DNA of 64,000 nucleotides from Bog-756 sp963831535 (GCA_963831535.1 CAWHQP010000007.1:124001-188000); one strand, 5' to 3'; counted from the first letter of the stretch, positions 27,357 through 36,809 are shown. The notes: a model not told the origin generated them from the letters alone. Numbers and translations are program-made.

Positions 27357-28751
27357 GTGACGCTTCGCATCCGCCTGTATATCGCTGCTTCCGTCCTACT
27401 TCTAGTCGTCATTCTCCTCGGAGTGCTCCTCATTCAGTCCGTCGAGCATTCCGAGTTCGAACAGATCGACCAGCAGCTTAGAACCGCTCTTCCCGTCGTG
27501 GGTGCCGTGAATGATCATCCATCGAGGCCACTGGTCGTGCCGTCCAAGGGTTCACGACCACCGACGAGCGACAACGACCTCGTCAGCCAGTTCTATGTAG
27601 CTATCGTTACTGACCACTCTCGTCAGGTCTTGTTCACACCGCTGTCAGGCAAGGGATCCCTACCCCAACTTCCCAAGTTCACCTCAAGAGCTGGACAGGC
27701 AGTCAGAATTGCCACCGTCGGTTCGCTGTCCGGGAGTGATCGTTGGCGGGCCCTTCTCATTCAGCCGCGCGGGCAGCCTCAGAGACTGCTCGTCGCTGAA
27801 TCACTCATTCCAGTCGATGCAACCGTTCACCGTCTACGGCTAGGTGTGATTGGAGCGGGTCTCGTAGTGCTGGGCGTCCTCGTCGCGGCGGGATTCTGGA
27901 TCGGACGGCTTGGCCTCAGACCGATTGCTGAAGTAACCGACGTTGCCGACGCAATCTCGGCGGGGGAGCGATCCCGCCGGGTTCGCGGCACCTCGGGCCG
28001 AACGGAGGCCGCGCATTTGGCACGGGCGATGAATGTGATGCTGGATGAGCAGCAGGCGCTCGAAGCACGACTACGTCAGTTTGTCGCCGATGCCTCTCAC
28101 GAGCTTCGAACACCAGTGTCGGTAATCCTCGGAATTGCCGATCTCTGGCGGCAAGGTCAACTGGAATCCGGCTCAGCCGGGCAAGATGCGATGCGCCGGA
28201 TCGGTCAGGCCGGACGTCAAATGGGGGGCCTTGTTGAAGACCTCCTGCTCTTGGCCCGCCTTGATGACGGGGGCAAACTGGACGACTCGCCAGTCGACCT
28301 GGTCCCTCTCGTCAATGAGGTGGTTCACGACGTAGGAGCGACCGATCCCTTGCGCAACATAGACGTTGAAGGAGGCGCTGCTGTTGTCGTGGCTGGAGAT
28401 GCTCGAGCACTCCGCCAAGCCATCTCAAATCTCGTTACGAACTCTCTCCGCCATACCCCATCCGACTCGTCGGTGAGCATCGATGTACGAGCTACAGGGT
28501 CCTTCGGCAGAGTGACTGTGCGCGACGAGGGACCCGGAATGACGGCGGAAGAGGCTGAAAAAGCCTTCGACCGCTTCTGGCGGGCGGACTCCAGCAGAAG
28601 TCGATCGGGGACGGGACTCGGGCTCTCCATCGTCTCCGGAATAGTCGGCGGCCACAAAGGAGATGTGAAGCTGCAGTCCGATCCGTGCACCGGTACAACG
28701 GTTACCGTCCTACTCCCGCTCACCTTGGATCCCCCTGCCTCAATGCAGTAG
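27357..28751 (+). CDS. sensor histidine kinase
   Basis: 464 residues. Two membrane helices (about 7-28 and 161-183) flank an extracytoplasmic sensor region of about 130 residues. A HAMP domain precedes the dimerisation domain with the phosphorylated His248 in DASHELRTP. The ATPase domain has an N-box (QAISNLVTNSLRHT), G1 DEGPGM and G2 GTGLGLSIV. It is the partner of the response regulator upstream. The GTG at 27357 follows the regulator's stop by seven bases. Confidence 0.92.
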   Translation: MTLRIRLYIAASVLLLVVILLGVLLIQSVEHSEFEQIDQQLRTALPVVGAVNDHPSRPLVVPSKGSRPPTSDNDLVSQFYVAIVTDHSRQVLFTPLSGKGSLPQLPKFTSRAGQAVRIATVGSLSGSDRWRALLIQPRGQPQRLLVAESLIPVDATVHRLRLGVIGAGLVVLGVLVAAGFWIGRLGLRPIAEVTDVADAISAGERSRRVRGTSGRTEAAHLARAMNVMLDEQQALEARLRQFVADASHELRTPVSVILGIADLWRQGQLESGSAGQDAMRRIGQAGRQMGGLVEDLLLLARLDDGGKLDDSPVDLVPLVNEVVHDVGATDPLRNIDVEGGAAVVVAGDARALRQAISNLVTNSLRHTPSDSSVSIDVRATGSFGRVTVRDEGPGMTAEEAEKAFDRFWRADSSRSRSGTGLGLSIVSGIVGGHKGDVKLQSDPCTGTTVTVLLPLTLDPPASMQ

Positions 28752-28877
28752 CAAACTCGGACTCGAACAGTCCGGACTGGCTGTATTTAGCATTCGTTGA
28801 TCCGATATGAATCAATCCGTAAGAATGATTGAGCACACTGTCGAGAGCCTTGAGATTGGAAGAAGTCTTGTTCTCGA

Positions 28878-29966
28878 TTGGTCGTCCCGTCATCGCGTCG
28901 GGCAGTCACAGCTGCCCCCGAATGGCACTCCGTCCGTAGGGTGCCGGCAGCGGTTTCGCCTCGTTCCGGCTTAGCTCTGGTTATCGTCACGACATTGTTC
29001 TCCGTCATGCTGGCAGCACCAGTCGGCTTGGCCGCAGCCGCAGAGCAGTCAGTTGCACTCACCGTTACGGGTCCTGTTATCCATTCCGACGCACCCGATC
29101 CGTCCATCCTCGTGGTTGGCCACACGTACTACGCCTTCACTACCAATTCGGGTGGTAACAACCTGCCCGTGTACGAATCGACCGACCTCGTGAACTGGCA
29201 GTTGGTGGGCGATGCCATGCCGGTACTCCCCTCGTGGGCCGAGGTCGGATTGAGCTGGTCCCCGTCGGTAACCGTTGCTCCCGGAGGTGGCTACCAGCTC
29301 TTCTATGACGCCTACGACGAAGGGGAAGGGACCGAATGCATCGGTCGGGCAACGTCGTCCTCCCCACTTGGGCCTTTTGTCGACTCTTCCTCAACGCCCT
29401 TCCTGTGCCAGCAGGCACTCGGAGGCTCCATCGATGCATCGGTATTTCAGCAGAGCGGAGGTGACGTTCTGGTCTGGAAGAGCGACCGTATCGCTGGAAT
29501 CTGGGCCCAGAGGCTCGGTTCAGACGACACGAGAGTCATTGGCGACCGCCACTTGCTGCTCACACCAACTGCCTCGTGGGAAGGAGGAGTTGTGGAAGGC
29601 CCGGCGATCCTACAGATTGGTTCGACGATCACGCTGTGGTTCAGTGCGGGGGCATGGTCAGGAGCCGGTTATTCCATCGGAAGAGTGGTCTGTGATTCGC
29701 CACTCGGCCCCTGTGATGCAAGCTCGGCAACACAGGAGTTGAAGACGGGCGGGATGCTGAGCGGACCGGGAGGGCCGTCCTTTTTCGACAGCAACGGCTC
29801 CTTGGAAATGGCGTTCTCGGCGTGGGTAGAAGACGGACGGGCAATGTATCTGGCCTCGCTCGGGAGCGACGGCGATTCAATGTCGCTGTCCTCGTCGCAC
29901 CCATCGGCCATGTCAGCCTCGCCGGCCCGGGCGAGAACCGTCCACCTTGCTGGGGCTAGTGACTAG
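28878..29966 (+). CDS. secreted GH43-like five-bladed beta-propeller glycosidase
   Basis: 362 residues with a signal peptide (core ALVIVTTLFSVMLAAP). The mature part starts with DAPDPSILVVGHTYYAF, the GH43 first-blade motif with the general-base Asp. YESTDLVNW and WSPSVTVAPGGGYQLFY follow. GGSIDASVF carries the pKa-modulating Asp and VVEGPAI the catalytic Glu. This family releases arabinose, xylose or related residues from plant or exopolysaccharides. The TTG start at 28878 is uncertain; the homologous part begins well after it. The stop codon directly abuts the next gene. Confidence 0.72.
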   Translation: MVVPSSRRAVTAAPEWHSVRRVPAAVSPRSGLALVIVTTLFSVMLAAPVGLAAAAEQSVALTVTGPVIHSDAPDPSILVVGHTYYAFTTNSGGNNLPVYESTDLVNWQLVGDAMPVLPSWAEVGLSWSPSVTVAPGGGYQLFYDAYDEGEGTECIGRATSSSPLGPFVDSSSTPFLCQQALGGSIDASVFQQSGGDVLVWKSDRIAGIWAQRLGSDDTRVIGDRHLLLTPTASWEGGVVEGPAILQIGSTITLWFSAGAWSGAGYSIGRVVCDSPLGPCDASSATQELKTGGMLSGPGGPSFFDSNGSLEMAFSAWVEDGRAMYLASLGSDGDSMSLSSSHPSAMSASPARARTVHLAGASD

Positions 29967-30677
29967 GTGACAGCGCTCTCCGGTGGCGGGCCGCCAGCGA
30001 GGCTCCTCCTGTTGGCGCTGGCCGACGACGGGAGGGCTGACCCGATGGTGGAATGTATGCGGCAAGCCGGCCATGAGGTGGTGCAGACCAGTACGAGGCA
30101 GGACGCGCTGCGGATGGCGCGGGGTATTCAACCAGACCTGCTCATCATCGACGGAGCATTGGAGGATGGCGAGGGCTTTGAGGTGTGTCGGCTGCTCCGG
30201 TCTGAACGCGTGATGACGCCGGTGATCATGTTGACGGTCGAGGACAGCGCAGATGAGCGGGTCCATGGTCTCAACCTCGGCGCAGACGATTGCCTGAGCC
30301 GGAAATCCGCCCTGGAGGAGCTGGCAGCGAGGGTGGCCGTGGTCCTGTACCGTGCTCATCCGTCTTCGCTCAGCCTTCTCCGGTGTGGGCCCGTCACTCT
30401 CGACGCCAACGCCCACCGAGTGTCGCGTGAGGGTCGCTGGATCCACCTGCGACCAACCGAATTCCGGCTACTTCATTTCCTCCTTCGGAATCTGAACGCT
30501 GATCTGGACCGCGCCATATTGATCGAACACCTTTGGGGCAGCCGGTTCACCGGCGACTACGGGCTGCTCGCCATTGCGGTCTCATCGCTGCGGAAGAAGG
30601 TGGATGTGGGTCAGAGCAGGCTCATCCACACCGTCCGAGGTGTCGGATACCGGATGTGTGCTGAGCCCCAGGGCTGA
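29967..30677 (+). CDS. atypical orphan OmpR-type response regulator
   Basis: 236 residues: receiver (about 12-125) plus winged helix (LRPTEFRLLHFLL, VSSLRKKVD). The phospho-acceptor Asp62, acidic D20/D21 and Thr90 are present, but the invariant Lys is Arg112 in DCLSRKS and the following Pro is Lys, so phosphorylation switching may be altered. No kinase gene lies beside it. The GTG start immediately follows the stop of the GH43-like gene, implying coupling and a regulatory role for that locus. It resembles the 26660 regulator in the output domain and could be a diverged duplicate. Confidence 0.82.
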   Translation: MTALSGGGPPARLLLLALADDGRADPMVECMRQAGHEVVQTSTRQDALRMARGIQPDLLIIDGALEDGEGFEVCRLLRSERVMTPVIMLTVEDSADERVHGLNLGADDCLSRKSALEELAARVAVVLYRAHPSSLSLLRCGPVTLDANAHRVSREGRWIHLRPTEFRLLHFLLRNLNADLDRAILIEHLWGSRFTGDYGLLAIAVSSLRKKVDVGQSRLIHTVRGVGYRMCAEPQG

Positions 30678-30962
30678 TTGCCGAAGCCCGGCGAGGTGGC
30701 GACCGCTCCGCTGAAGTTGTGATGGATTTCGCCCTGATCGGGACCTCTGCGATCGAGGGCCATCATCACTCCTCAGCGGTCAGCTCGGGCTATCGCCTTC
30801 AGGAGTAGTGGCTGACTTGGCTGTCCCGAGATCGTGGAGGCATCGATATTGTGCTTGGCCAGAAGGGGTGTGGCGCACCGGACAAGGACGCGGTCGCAAA
30901 ACACAGGATCTTTGATGGTAACCCCCAGCAGGTTCTGAGCATCACATTTTAGTGTTCGATGG

Positions 30963-31556
30963 GTGCCCAGGGTTGACCAAGCTCGCAAGAAGCCTCTCAT
31001 CCTGATCGGAGGGATCATCTTTCCGTCCCTCATTGTGTTGGGCGTCCTTTCCCTCGTTTTAGGCGGGTCTACGTCCCCGCCGCGTTCGACGACTTCCTCG
31101 GTCCTGGATGCCACTTACGCCAAGAGGGTCGGATTCCCGAAAGTCTTGCAGTCTGCGAAGAAAACCAAAGTGACCACGCAAAAGGGCTGTACGGAAACGA
31201 TCGAATCTGTCTATGAGGACGCCGCCGCCAAGACGGCACTTCTTGCGGAGGTCTTGGCCTGTAAATCACCCAAATCAGCTGCTGAGTCATTGGCCGCCGC
31301 TCGTAAGGACTCCACTGTTGACAAGACGGTGGTGGTGCCAAAGGAATTGGGTAAAACTGCCTTCGCCACGAATAGTGAAGCACCCGAATACATCATCGCT
31401 TGGCAAGTAGGAGCGAGGTTGGTGTTTACGGCGATCGATGTGAATGTAAGTGCATCGTCGACTACCGCGACAAGTAGTCCATCAGTGGCATTGACGGCGT
31501 CTCAGAAGAAGGTGCTGACCGCAGCAGCGATAAGACAGAACTCCCTACTCGATTAG
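30963..31556 (+). CDS. membrane-anchored protein of unknown function
   Basis: 197 residues: a short basic N-terminus, one hydrophobic segment (about 12-34, ILIGGIIFPSLIVLGVLSLV) that could be an uncleaved anchor, and an extracytoplasmic domain of about 160 residues with two cysteines (CTETIESVYED and LACKSPKSAAES) that may form a disulfide. No family is recognised. GTG 30963 is the start of the open frame; no strong ribosome-binding site is visible. Base composition is lower in GC than the first part of the window. Confidence 0.5.
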   Translation: MPRVDQARKKPLILIGGIIFPSLIVLGVLSLVLGGSTSPPRSTTSSVLDATYAKRVGFPKVLQSAKKTKVTTQKGCTETIESVYEDAAAKTALLAEVLACKSPKSAAESLAAARKDSTVDKTVVVPKELGKTAFATNSEAPEYIIAWQVGARLVFTAIDVNVSASSTTATSSPSVALTASQKKVLTAAAIRQNSLLD

Positions 31557-31738
31557 CGAGATCCATACTCTATTGCGCCCAGCAATACAGAACGTTCCTG
31601 GGAGGCCTGGGATCCCGGTAAGGCGAGCAATCTGGACGAGCCGGGAGTGCGATCAGATCACGGCCCCAATTGTTGGGATCTTGTTTGGTTTCTTGGGTGT
31701 CCGGTACCCAAATAAATCCTCTGACCTGGTATGCCTGG

Positions 31739-31780
31739 TGCGCCCCCCGGGATTTGAACCCGGAGCCTGCGGATTAAGAG
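31739..31780 (-). repeat. 3' half of a tRNA-Lys gene: candidate attachment site
   Basis: 42 bases identical, except one, to the 3' half of the intact tRNA-Lys(CUU) gene at 58428-58499, in the same orientation. The match spans the acceptor 3' strand, T arm, variable loop and anticodon loop, then ends. There is no 5' half, so it is not a functional tRNA. A 3' tRNA fragment in direct orientation is the usual scar of integration by a tyrosine recombinase at a tRNA gene. Confidence 0.75.
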
Positions 31781-32005
31781 CGCGGGATACCAACTCCGAC
31801 GGGTTCATCAACGGCACCGAAGACTTGCTAGCTCACCTGTCAGATCGCCGATGAGCACTGTCCATCTGACCGTATGCTGGATGGTGGCCGACGAATCAAT
31901 GTCTGAGAACCGGCAACGGGCTACCGAAGTGACCTTCGCCTCTATTTGCGTTAGTAGGCGGCGTCCACAATGGAGACCTGCGAACCACGACACAGCGAGG
32001 CAAAC

Positions 32006-32098
32006 ATGATTTCTGCACTAACTGTATTGGCAACGGTGGTTGTCGCTATATTTATTGAACGGGTTATGAGACATGCCGAGCAGTCAACACCAAGATAG
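32006..32098 (+). CDS. possible 30-residue single-span membrane peptide
   Basis: ATG 32006 to TAG 32098 encodes MISALTVLATVVVAIFIERV plus a ten-residue polar tail. The hydrophobic span is followed by charged residues, and GAGG lies five bases before the ATG. It is too short for homology judgement and could be chance, but it is the only coherent frame in this interval (31557-32462 otherwise shows only the tRNA fragment and AT-richer sequence). Confidence 0.3.
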   Translation: MISALTVLATVVVAIFIERVMRHAEQSTPR

Positions 32099-32462
32099 GG
32101 CTAATATCACCTATCAATACACCTGTCGAAGAAGCTGTTCAATACGTCCAGATTGAGCCTCACGTCTAGCTTTTCGGAGCCGTCTTTGGATACTGCCCTC
32201 CTCAACGTCCTGGACGACTGGAGCGATATTGCTGAGCTTCCGTCGGAGCTGGCCGTCGGTCGCCTCGTCTCCTTGTTCGGCACGACCATTCGGCCCCACG
32301 CCATTGCTGGTGCCGCCTAGACCGAGCGGGCTCGAGTCCGCGAACGACTGCGGGCCCTCCTCGTCTCGGCCGAGAGGGACGAGGACGTCGGATCGATCCC
32401 TCCTGCCGTGCATGCTGAGACTCGGGCCGAAGCGATGGATGCCATTCCAGCCCTCCGTCTCG

Positions 32463-32870
32463 CCTCGTGACCAAGTGGCGGAACAGGCCTGGCGCTTGGC
32501 TGATGCTGACTGTGTGGCCGCAGGCCGGCGCGGGATTCGTGCCGACATCTTGGAGAAGGACTACTGGGTCACCCAGGTCCTGCGGACCATCGCTCAGCAC
32601 GCCCCGGATGACTCCGTCTTCAAGGATGGATCCAGCCTCACCAAGGGCTACCGCTGCATCCAGAGGTTTTCCGAAGGCATCGACGTCCTCATTCTCAAGG
32701 GCTATAGGGAGCCGGAGCCACGAGCACATTGATGAAGCGAATTGCTGAAGCCTCTACGAGCGAACTCGACCTGGTTTCCGACCGGACCGACGCCATCACG
32801 GGACAGGTCGGCACCTCGCCGAAGTCCTGCAGTATCCCCGCCAAGTCGATAGCGCCCTCAGGCTGCCGGC
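32463..32870 (+). pseudogene. AbiEii-like nucleotidyltransferase toxin remnant
   Basis: One frame reads ILEKDYWVTQVLRTIAQ, then VFKDGSSLTKGYRCIQRFSE, the conserved start of AbiEii/AbiGii type IV toxins (normally IVEKDYWV, FKGGTSLSK, RFSEDIDL). It stops at 32731, and the match resumes in the other frame as TSTLMKRIAEA (about 32715-32750) and perhaps LPAEILVETGYG further on. The catalytic GGTS and DID are changed to DGSS and GID. Frameshifts and lost residues show it is dead. Confidence 0.55.
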
Positions 32871-33578
32871 CGAAATACTTGTGGAAACGGGGTACGGGGT
32901 CAAGACCTCACTCCGCCCGGGCACGTCACCGACCTACTCGGCCCGCCGCCCGACCATCTGGCCGCTACCGAACGGGGCAGGCTGCCGCCGGTGCCATTGA
33001 AGCCTACCGATCCCGTTGGAACGTCACGGGAGAACCGACCATCGGCCCGGAACCCACGGATCCCGAGCAGCAAGGACCACTGGCGCACCACGGTCGCCAC
33101 CGTGGTGGCAGCAGGATTGCTGAACGACGGGAGAACGCTAGGGAACGGGTCCGAACGGGTGGCCCTGGCGTCGCGCTGGGAGGCCATGCGGCAGGCCGAT
33201 ATGGCAAGACACGAACTGGACGTCGGTCACGATTCGAGCGACGACGATGACCTACACCGACGCCGCCGTCGAGACCGCGACAACGACCGCAGCCGGGACG
33301 TCGGGTTCGGCAGGCGATCCCAGCCATCGTCGACCGCGAACGCCACCGCTCAGCATTATGCCGCATGGCGCCCCGTCCACGGACACTTCATCGGGCGGGT
33401 CTTACGGGACGCCATCGGACAGAGACCCCCGACTGACGCGGACCGCCACCGGAGGAGCTTCGGCTAACGGACGCGGGGAAGAGGCGGGCGAGGACTGGTC
33501 TGATACTGCAGCCACGGTTGCTGTCGGTAGAGCGAGGAAGCGCGATCAACGTCCGGGACCCCCGCTTCGCGGCCGCAA
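32871..33578. other. 708-base interval of decayed sequence
   Basis: No intact gene. Frames are broken and low in complexity. A stretch near 32990-33060 reads EAYRSRWNVTGEPTIGPEP, which weakly resembles the C-terminal part of actinobacterial conjugative relaxases, followed after a frame change by HWRTTVATVVAAG. This may be debris of a mobilisable element. Confidence 0.3.
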
Positions 33579-34139
33579 TCAGCTGAGGTCCTCGGCTCGC
33601 AGCCCCGCGAGCAGTAATCGCACCATGCGCTCCACGCGTCCAGAACTCTTGATCACGGCTGGGCCGCCCGTGTGGCAGAGGTTCGCGACTGCGCCGAGGA
33701 ACTCGCTTGCGTCGACGTCCTGGCTGATCTCCCCGGATTCGGTCGCAGCGACAAGCAGTCGCTCGAGCGTTGGCGCGAGGCGCGTCGAGAAGTACTCGGC
33801 GAGCGGCTCGTACGCGGAATCTCCGGAGTGCAGCGCCACTGCCAGTCCACGTTTGGTGGCAACGAATTGGGTGTAACGCATGATCCACCGGTCGAGCGCT
33901 TCGCCGGGAGGGTACGCGGCTTCGATCTCGGTCGCAGCCTCGACGCACGCGTCCATTTCGCGTCGGAACACCGCCGAGATGAGGTCAGATCTGAGCGGGA
34001 AGTGTCTGTACAGCGTGCCGACCCCGACGCCCGCTCGCTCGGCGATCGACCGTACGGGCGCGTCCACGCCTGACTCGGAGAAGACAGCCTTCGCGGCCTT
34101 CAGCAGCGCGTCGACGTTCTGGCGCGCGTCGGCGCGCAT
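33579..34139 (-). CDS. TetR/AcrR-family transcriptional regulator
   Basis: 186 residues. The N-terminal HTH has DALLKAAKAVFSESG, RSIAERAGVGVGTLYRHFP and LISAVF; a variable ligand-binding domain follows (about 60-186). ATG 34139 places the HTH at the usual distance from the N-terminus; a TTG at 34193 with GGGAAG upstream is an alternative. It is divergent from the aldo-keto reductase gene, with two identical-looking operators between, and probably represses that gene and itself. Confidence 0.88.
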   Translation of the reverse strand: MRADARQNVDALLKAAKAVFSESGVDAPVRSIAERAGVGVGTLYRHFPLRSDLISAVFRREMDACVEAATEIEAAYPPGEALDRWIMRYTQFVATKRGLAVALHSGDSAYEPLAEYFSTRLAPTLERLLVAATESGEISQDVDASEFLGAVANLCHTGGPAVIKSSGRVERMVRLLLAGLRAEDLS

Positions 34140-34214
34140 CCGGCGCGGTTCCCCGCTTGCCGAGCTCGTGGCGGTGCTCGTGGTGGAAGGCAAACGACAT
34201 CTTCCCTTGTAGGT

Positions 34215-34260
34215 GGAACACAATTCCGGTTATGGTGCGAACGTAAGGGAACATCGTTCC
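34215..34260. promoter_or_regulatory. twin 13-bp TetR operators
   Basis: GGAACACAATTCC (34215-34227) and GGAACATCGTTCC (34248-34260), the second a perfect palindrome with arms GGAAC/GTTCC. Their centres are 33 bp apart, about three helical turns, on the same face of the DNA. They lie between the divergent TetR and aldo-keto reductase genes. Confidence 0.6.
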
Positions 34261-34358
34261 GGTACACAGCAGCGCTGATCCGGACGGCAGTTCCGATTAT
34301 CCGATCGTAGGGCACCGTCCCGTCGGGTGCCCCGATGACGAGCTCAGGAGCAGACAGC

Positions 34359-35384
34359 ATGAAGTACCGCACACTTGGCCGCACCGGCATCAAGGTGACC
34401 CCGTACGCGCTTGGCGCGATGATGCTCGGGGCCCTCGGCAACCCGGACCGACGGGAGGGCATCCGCATCATTCACCGGGCACTTGACGCCGGCATCAATT
34501 TCGTGGACACCGCCGACCGTTACGGGGACTCGGAGGAAGTCGTCGGCGAGGCGCTCAAGGGCCGCCGCGACGAGGTCGTCCTCGCCACGAAGTTCTGGGG
34601 GCCTGTCGACGACGACGTCAACCATCGCGGCGGCTCTCGCCGCTGGATCATGGAGGCCGTCGAGCGTTCGCTCCGCCGCCTGCAGACCGACCACATCGAC
34701 CTCTACCAGATGCACCGGCCGGACCCGGACACGGATATCGACGAGACGCTCTCCGCGCTCACTGACCTCATCCGCCAGGGCAAGGTCCGCGCGATCGGCA
34801 CGTCGTCGATGCGCGGGTCGGAGATCGTCGAGGCCCAGTGGATGTCCGAGCGCCGCGGGTTCGCGCGATTCCGCACGGAGCAGCCGAACTATTCGATCCT
34901 CGACCGCGAGATCGAGCGCGAGATCCTCCCCGTCGCCGAACGCTACGGCATGGGAACGCTCGTCTACAGCCCACTTGCCGGCGGCGCACTGACGGGTCGG
35001 TACCGGGCGGGGCAGGAAAACGACAACTTCCGTTCCACGAAGACCGGCATGCGCCACTTTCGGGACGAGCGCCGTCTCGCCGCCGTCGAGGAGCTCATCG
35101 CGCTCTCCGGCGAAGTAGGCGTGAAGCTCACGCACCTCGCGATGGCGTTCGTCATCGCGCACCCGGGGGTCACCTCCGCGATCGCCGGGCCGCGCACGAT
35201 GGAGCAGCTGGAGGACACGCTTGTTGGGATCGATGTCGTGCTGTCGGACGAGGTCTTCGACCGTATCGACGAGATTGTCCCGCCCGGGGAGAGCATCGGT
35301 GCGATGGACATGGTCTACCGCGGCCCGGAAGTGGACGACCAGACCATGCGCCGCCGTCCGGCCGCACAGCGTTCGGCTGCTTGA
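34359..35384 (+). CDS. aldo/keto reductase
   Basis: 341-residue TIM-barrel oxidoreductase. The catalytic tetrad is visible as NFVDTADRYGDSE (Asp, Tyr), VLATKFWG (Lys) and DLYQMHRPDP (His). The C-terminal IAGPRTMEQLEDTL is the NADPH-binding end typical of the AKR11-14 group. It reduces aldehydes or ketones in the cytosol. ATG 34359 has AGGAG eight bases upstream. Its codon choice and position downstream of a TetR operator fit inducible detoxification. Confidence 0.9.
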   Translation: MKYRTLGRTGIKVTPYALGAMMLGALGNPDRREGIRIIHRALDAGINFVDTADRYGDSEEVVGEALKGRRDEVVLATKFWGPVDDDVNHRGGSRRWIMEAVERSLRRLQTDHIDLYQMHRPDPDTDIDETLSALTDLIRQGKVRAIGTSSMRGSEIVEAQWMSERRGFARFRTEQPNYSILDREIEREILPVAERYGMGTLVYSPLAGGALTGRYRAGQENDNFRSTKTGMRHFRDERRLAAVEELIALSGEVGVKLTHLAMAFVIAHPGVTSAIAGPRTMEQLEDTLVGIDVVLSDEVFDRIDEIVPPGESIGAMDMVYRGPEVDDQTMRRRPAAQRSAA

Positions 35385-35621
35385 CCCAGCGGCGAGCGGG
35401 AGAGGCGATCCGAGTCCCGCACCCTTCCTCGGAAGCGCGGCCGGTGTATCTCGCGGAACGCGGCACGTCAAGGATGGGCGCCACGCCGTGTGAGAAGCTC
35501 CTTCTCAGCGGACAGGGATGTCTCGTATGACCATCGGGCTGCGGGGACGTGGTCGTGTCTCTGGTTGGTCGATCGTCGAAGATGGCGGTGTTGACCTTCA
35601 CCGGCTTGTTACCCTCTTTCA

Positions 35622-36809
35622 GTGGCAGTTCGGCGGATCTGGGTTGTCGTGATCGTCTTGGCCCTCTTGGTCACGCTTTTGAGCCGGCAAAGCTATGCAC
35701 CGCCGGCTTATCTCGAGACGATCCTGTATTTCTTCGCGCTCTACTTCGTGGTCGTGTTGCTCGGTCCACTCGCTCGCCGCGTGGCGCGGCGGATCCATCC
35801 CCCATCGATGCGAGGTGGCTCCGCTTTGCTCGTCTCGGCCGTTGGCAGCGGCATTGGTTCCATGGTTTCAAGGGGGTTCGTGGGTTCGGTTGCTGTCGGG
35901 GCGATTCGACGGAGCGTCGGAGAAGTATCCACGGATGCTCTGGCGATGGGACCACCTGCGGAACTTGGGCCCCGTTCTGTCCTGGAAGCCGGCTCCATAA
36001 CAAAGGGGGTAACCGGCCTCTTGCTCGCCGATCTGGTCATCTCCGGAGCGGTTGCGCTCAAGGATCCAGTGAGCAAGTACCTGCCGCTGCCAGATCTCGA
36101 GAACGTGACCCTCGAGCATCTTGCGACCCACCGAAGTGATCAACCGAGGATGCCTCGATCGTGGAAGAATCTGCTCGGAGAGATGTACAAACATTGGGAT
36201 CTCGAGAGATTGCTGGGATCGATCAGGCCGTCGATGCCGACTGAGCAACCCCACTACTCGAACCTCGGGTTTGCACTTCTGGGACAGGCATTGGCCGCCG
36301 CGTGTGGTGTCGAGTACGAAGAGCTCGCACAGGACCGGATCCTGCGGCGGCTCGGCATGGAGGCGAGTGACTTCGCTTCGCCCGTCTCGGTCTCGGGTCG
36401 CGACTGGATGGGAATTCCGGCGCCCTCCTGGAGAGCGGCGGAGTTTGCCCCCGCTGGAGGTCTGAAGACTACGGTCTCCGATCTCACTCGACTCGTCGCA
36501 TCCTTGCTCGAAGCGCCGGAGGGACCCTTGGGCGAAGCGTGGAATCTGGCCACGCAGCCACGGGCCCAAATGTCTCGTCCCGACCAAAACGCCGCCTACC
36601 ATGGGCAAAAGATCGGGCTCGGATGGTTGATAAACCCATACGGCACCGTGTGGCACAACGGTGGAACCTACGGATTTCACTCTTGGGTTGGGGCCAACCC
36701 AAGGCTCAGCACGGGATTGGCGGTACTCGCACCGTTCAATTGCCAGTTTGTCAGTGGGAGGTTCTACTCGGCGTCCTTGGCAACGATGACGACGTGGGCC
36801 GACACGTAG
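35622..36809 (+). CDS. membrane-anchored beta-lactamase-fold serine hydrolase
   Basis: 395 residues. Two hydrophobic segments lie at the N-terminus (about 5-22 and 32-50). A class C beta-lactamase/CubicO domain follows, with SxxK in AGSITKGVTG, YxN in HYSNLGFALLG and the third motif HNGGTYGF, all intact. Such proteins are D-aminopeptidases, esterases or peptidoglycan carboxypeptidase-like enzymes; true beta-lactamase activity is unlikely with HNGG in place of KTG. GTG 35622 lacks a clear ribosome-binding site. Confidence 0.85.
   Translation: MAVRRIWVVVIVLALLVTLLSRQSYAPPAYLETILYFFALYFVVVLLGPLARRVARRIHPPSMRGGSALLVSAVGSGIGSMVSRGFVGSVAVGAIRRSVGEVSTDALAMGPPAELGPRSVLEAGSITKGVTGLLLADLVISGAVALKDPVSKYLPLPDLENVTLEHLATHRSDQPRMPRSWKNLLGEMYKHWDLERLLGSIRPSMPTEQPHYSNLGFALLGQALAAACGVEYEELAQDRILRRLGMEASDFASPVSVSGRDWMGIPAPSWRAAEFAPAGGLKTTVSDLTRLVASLLEAPEGPLGEAWNLATQPRAQMSRPDQNAAYHGQKIGLGWLINPYGTVWHNGGTYGFHSWVGANPRLSTGLAVLAPFNCQFVSGRFYSASLATMTTWADT

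Noticed and set aside
28768..28779. Perfect 12-bp palindrome after the histidine kinase gene
   Set aside because: It has no loop, so it is not a terminator hairpin, and its distance from any start codon gives no clear regulatory role.
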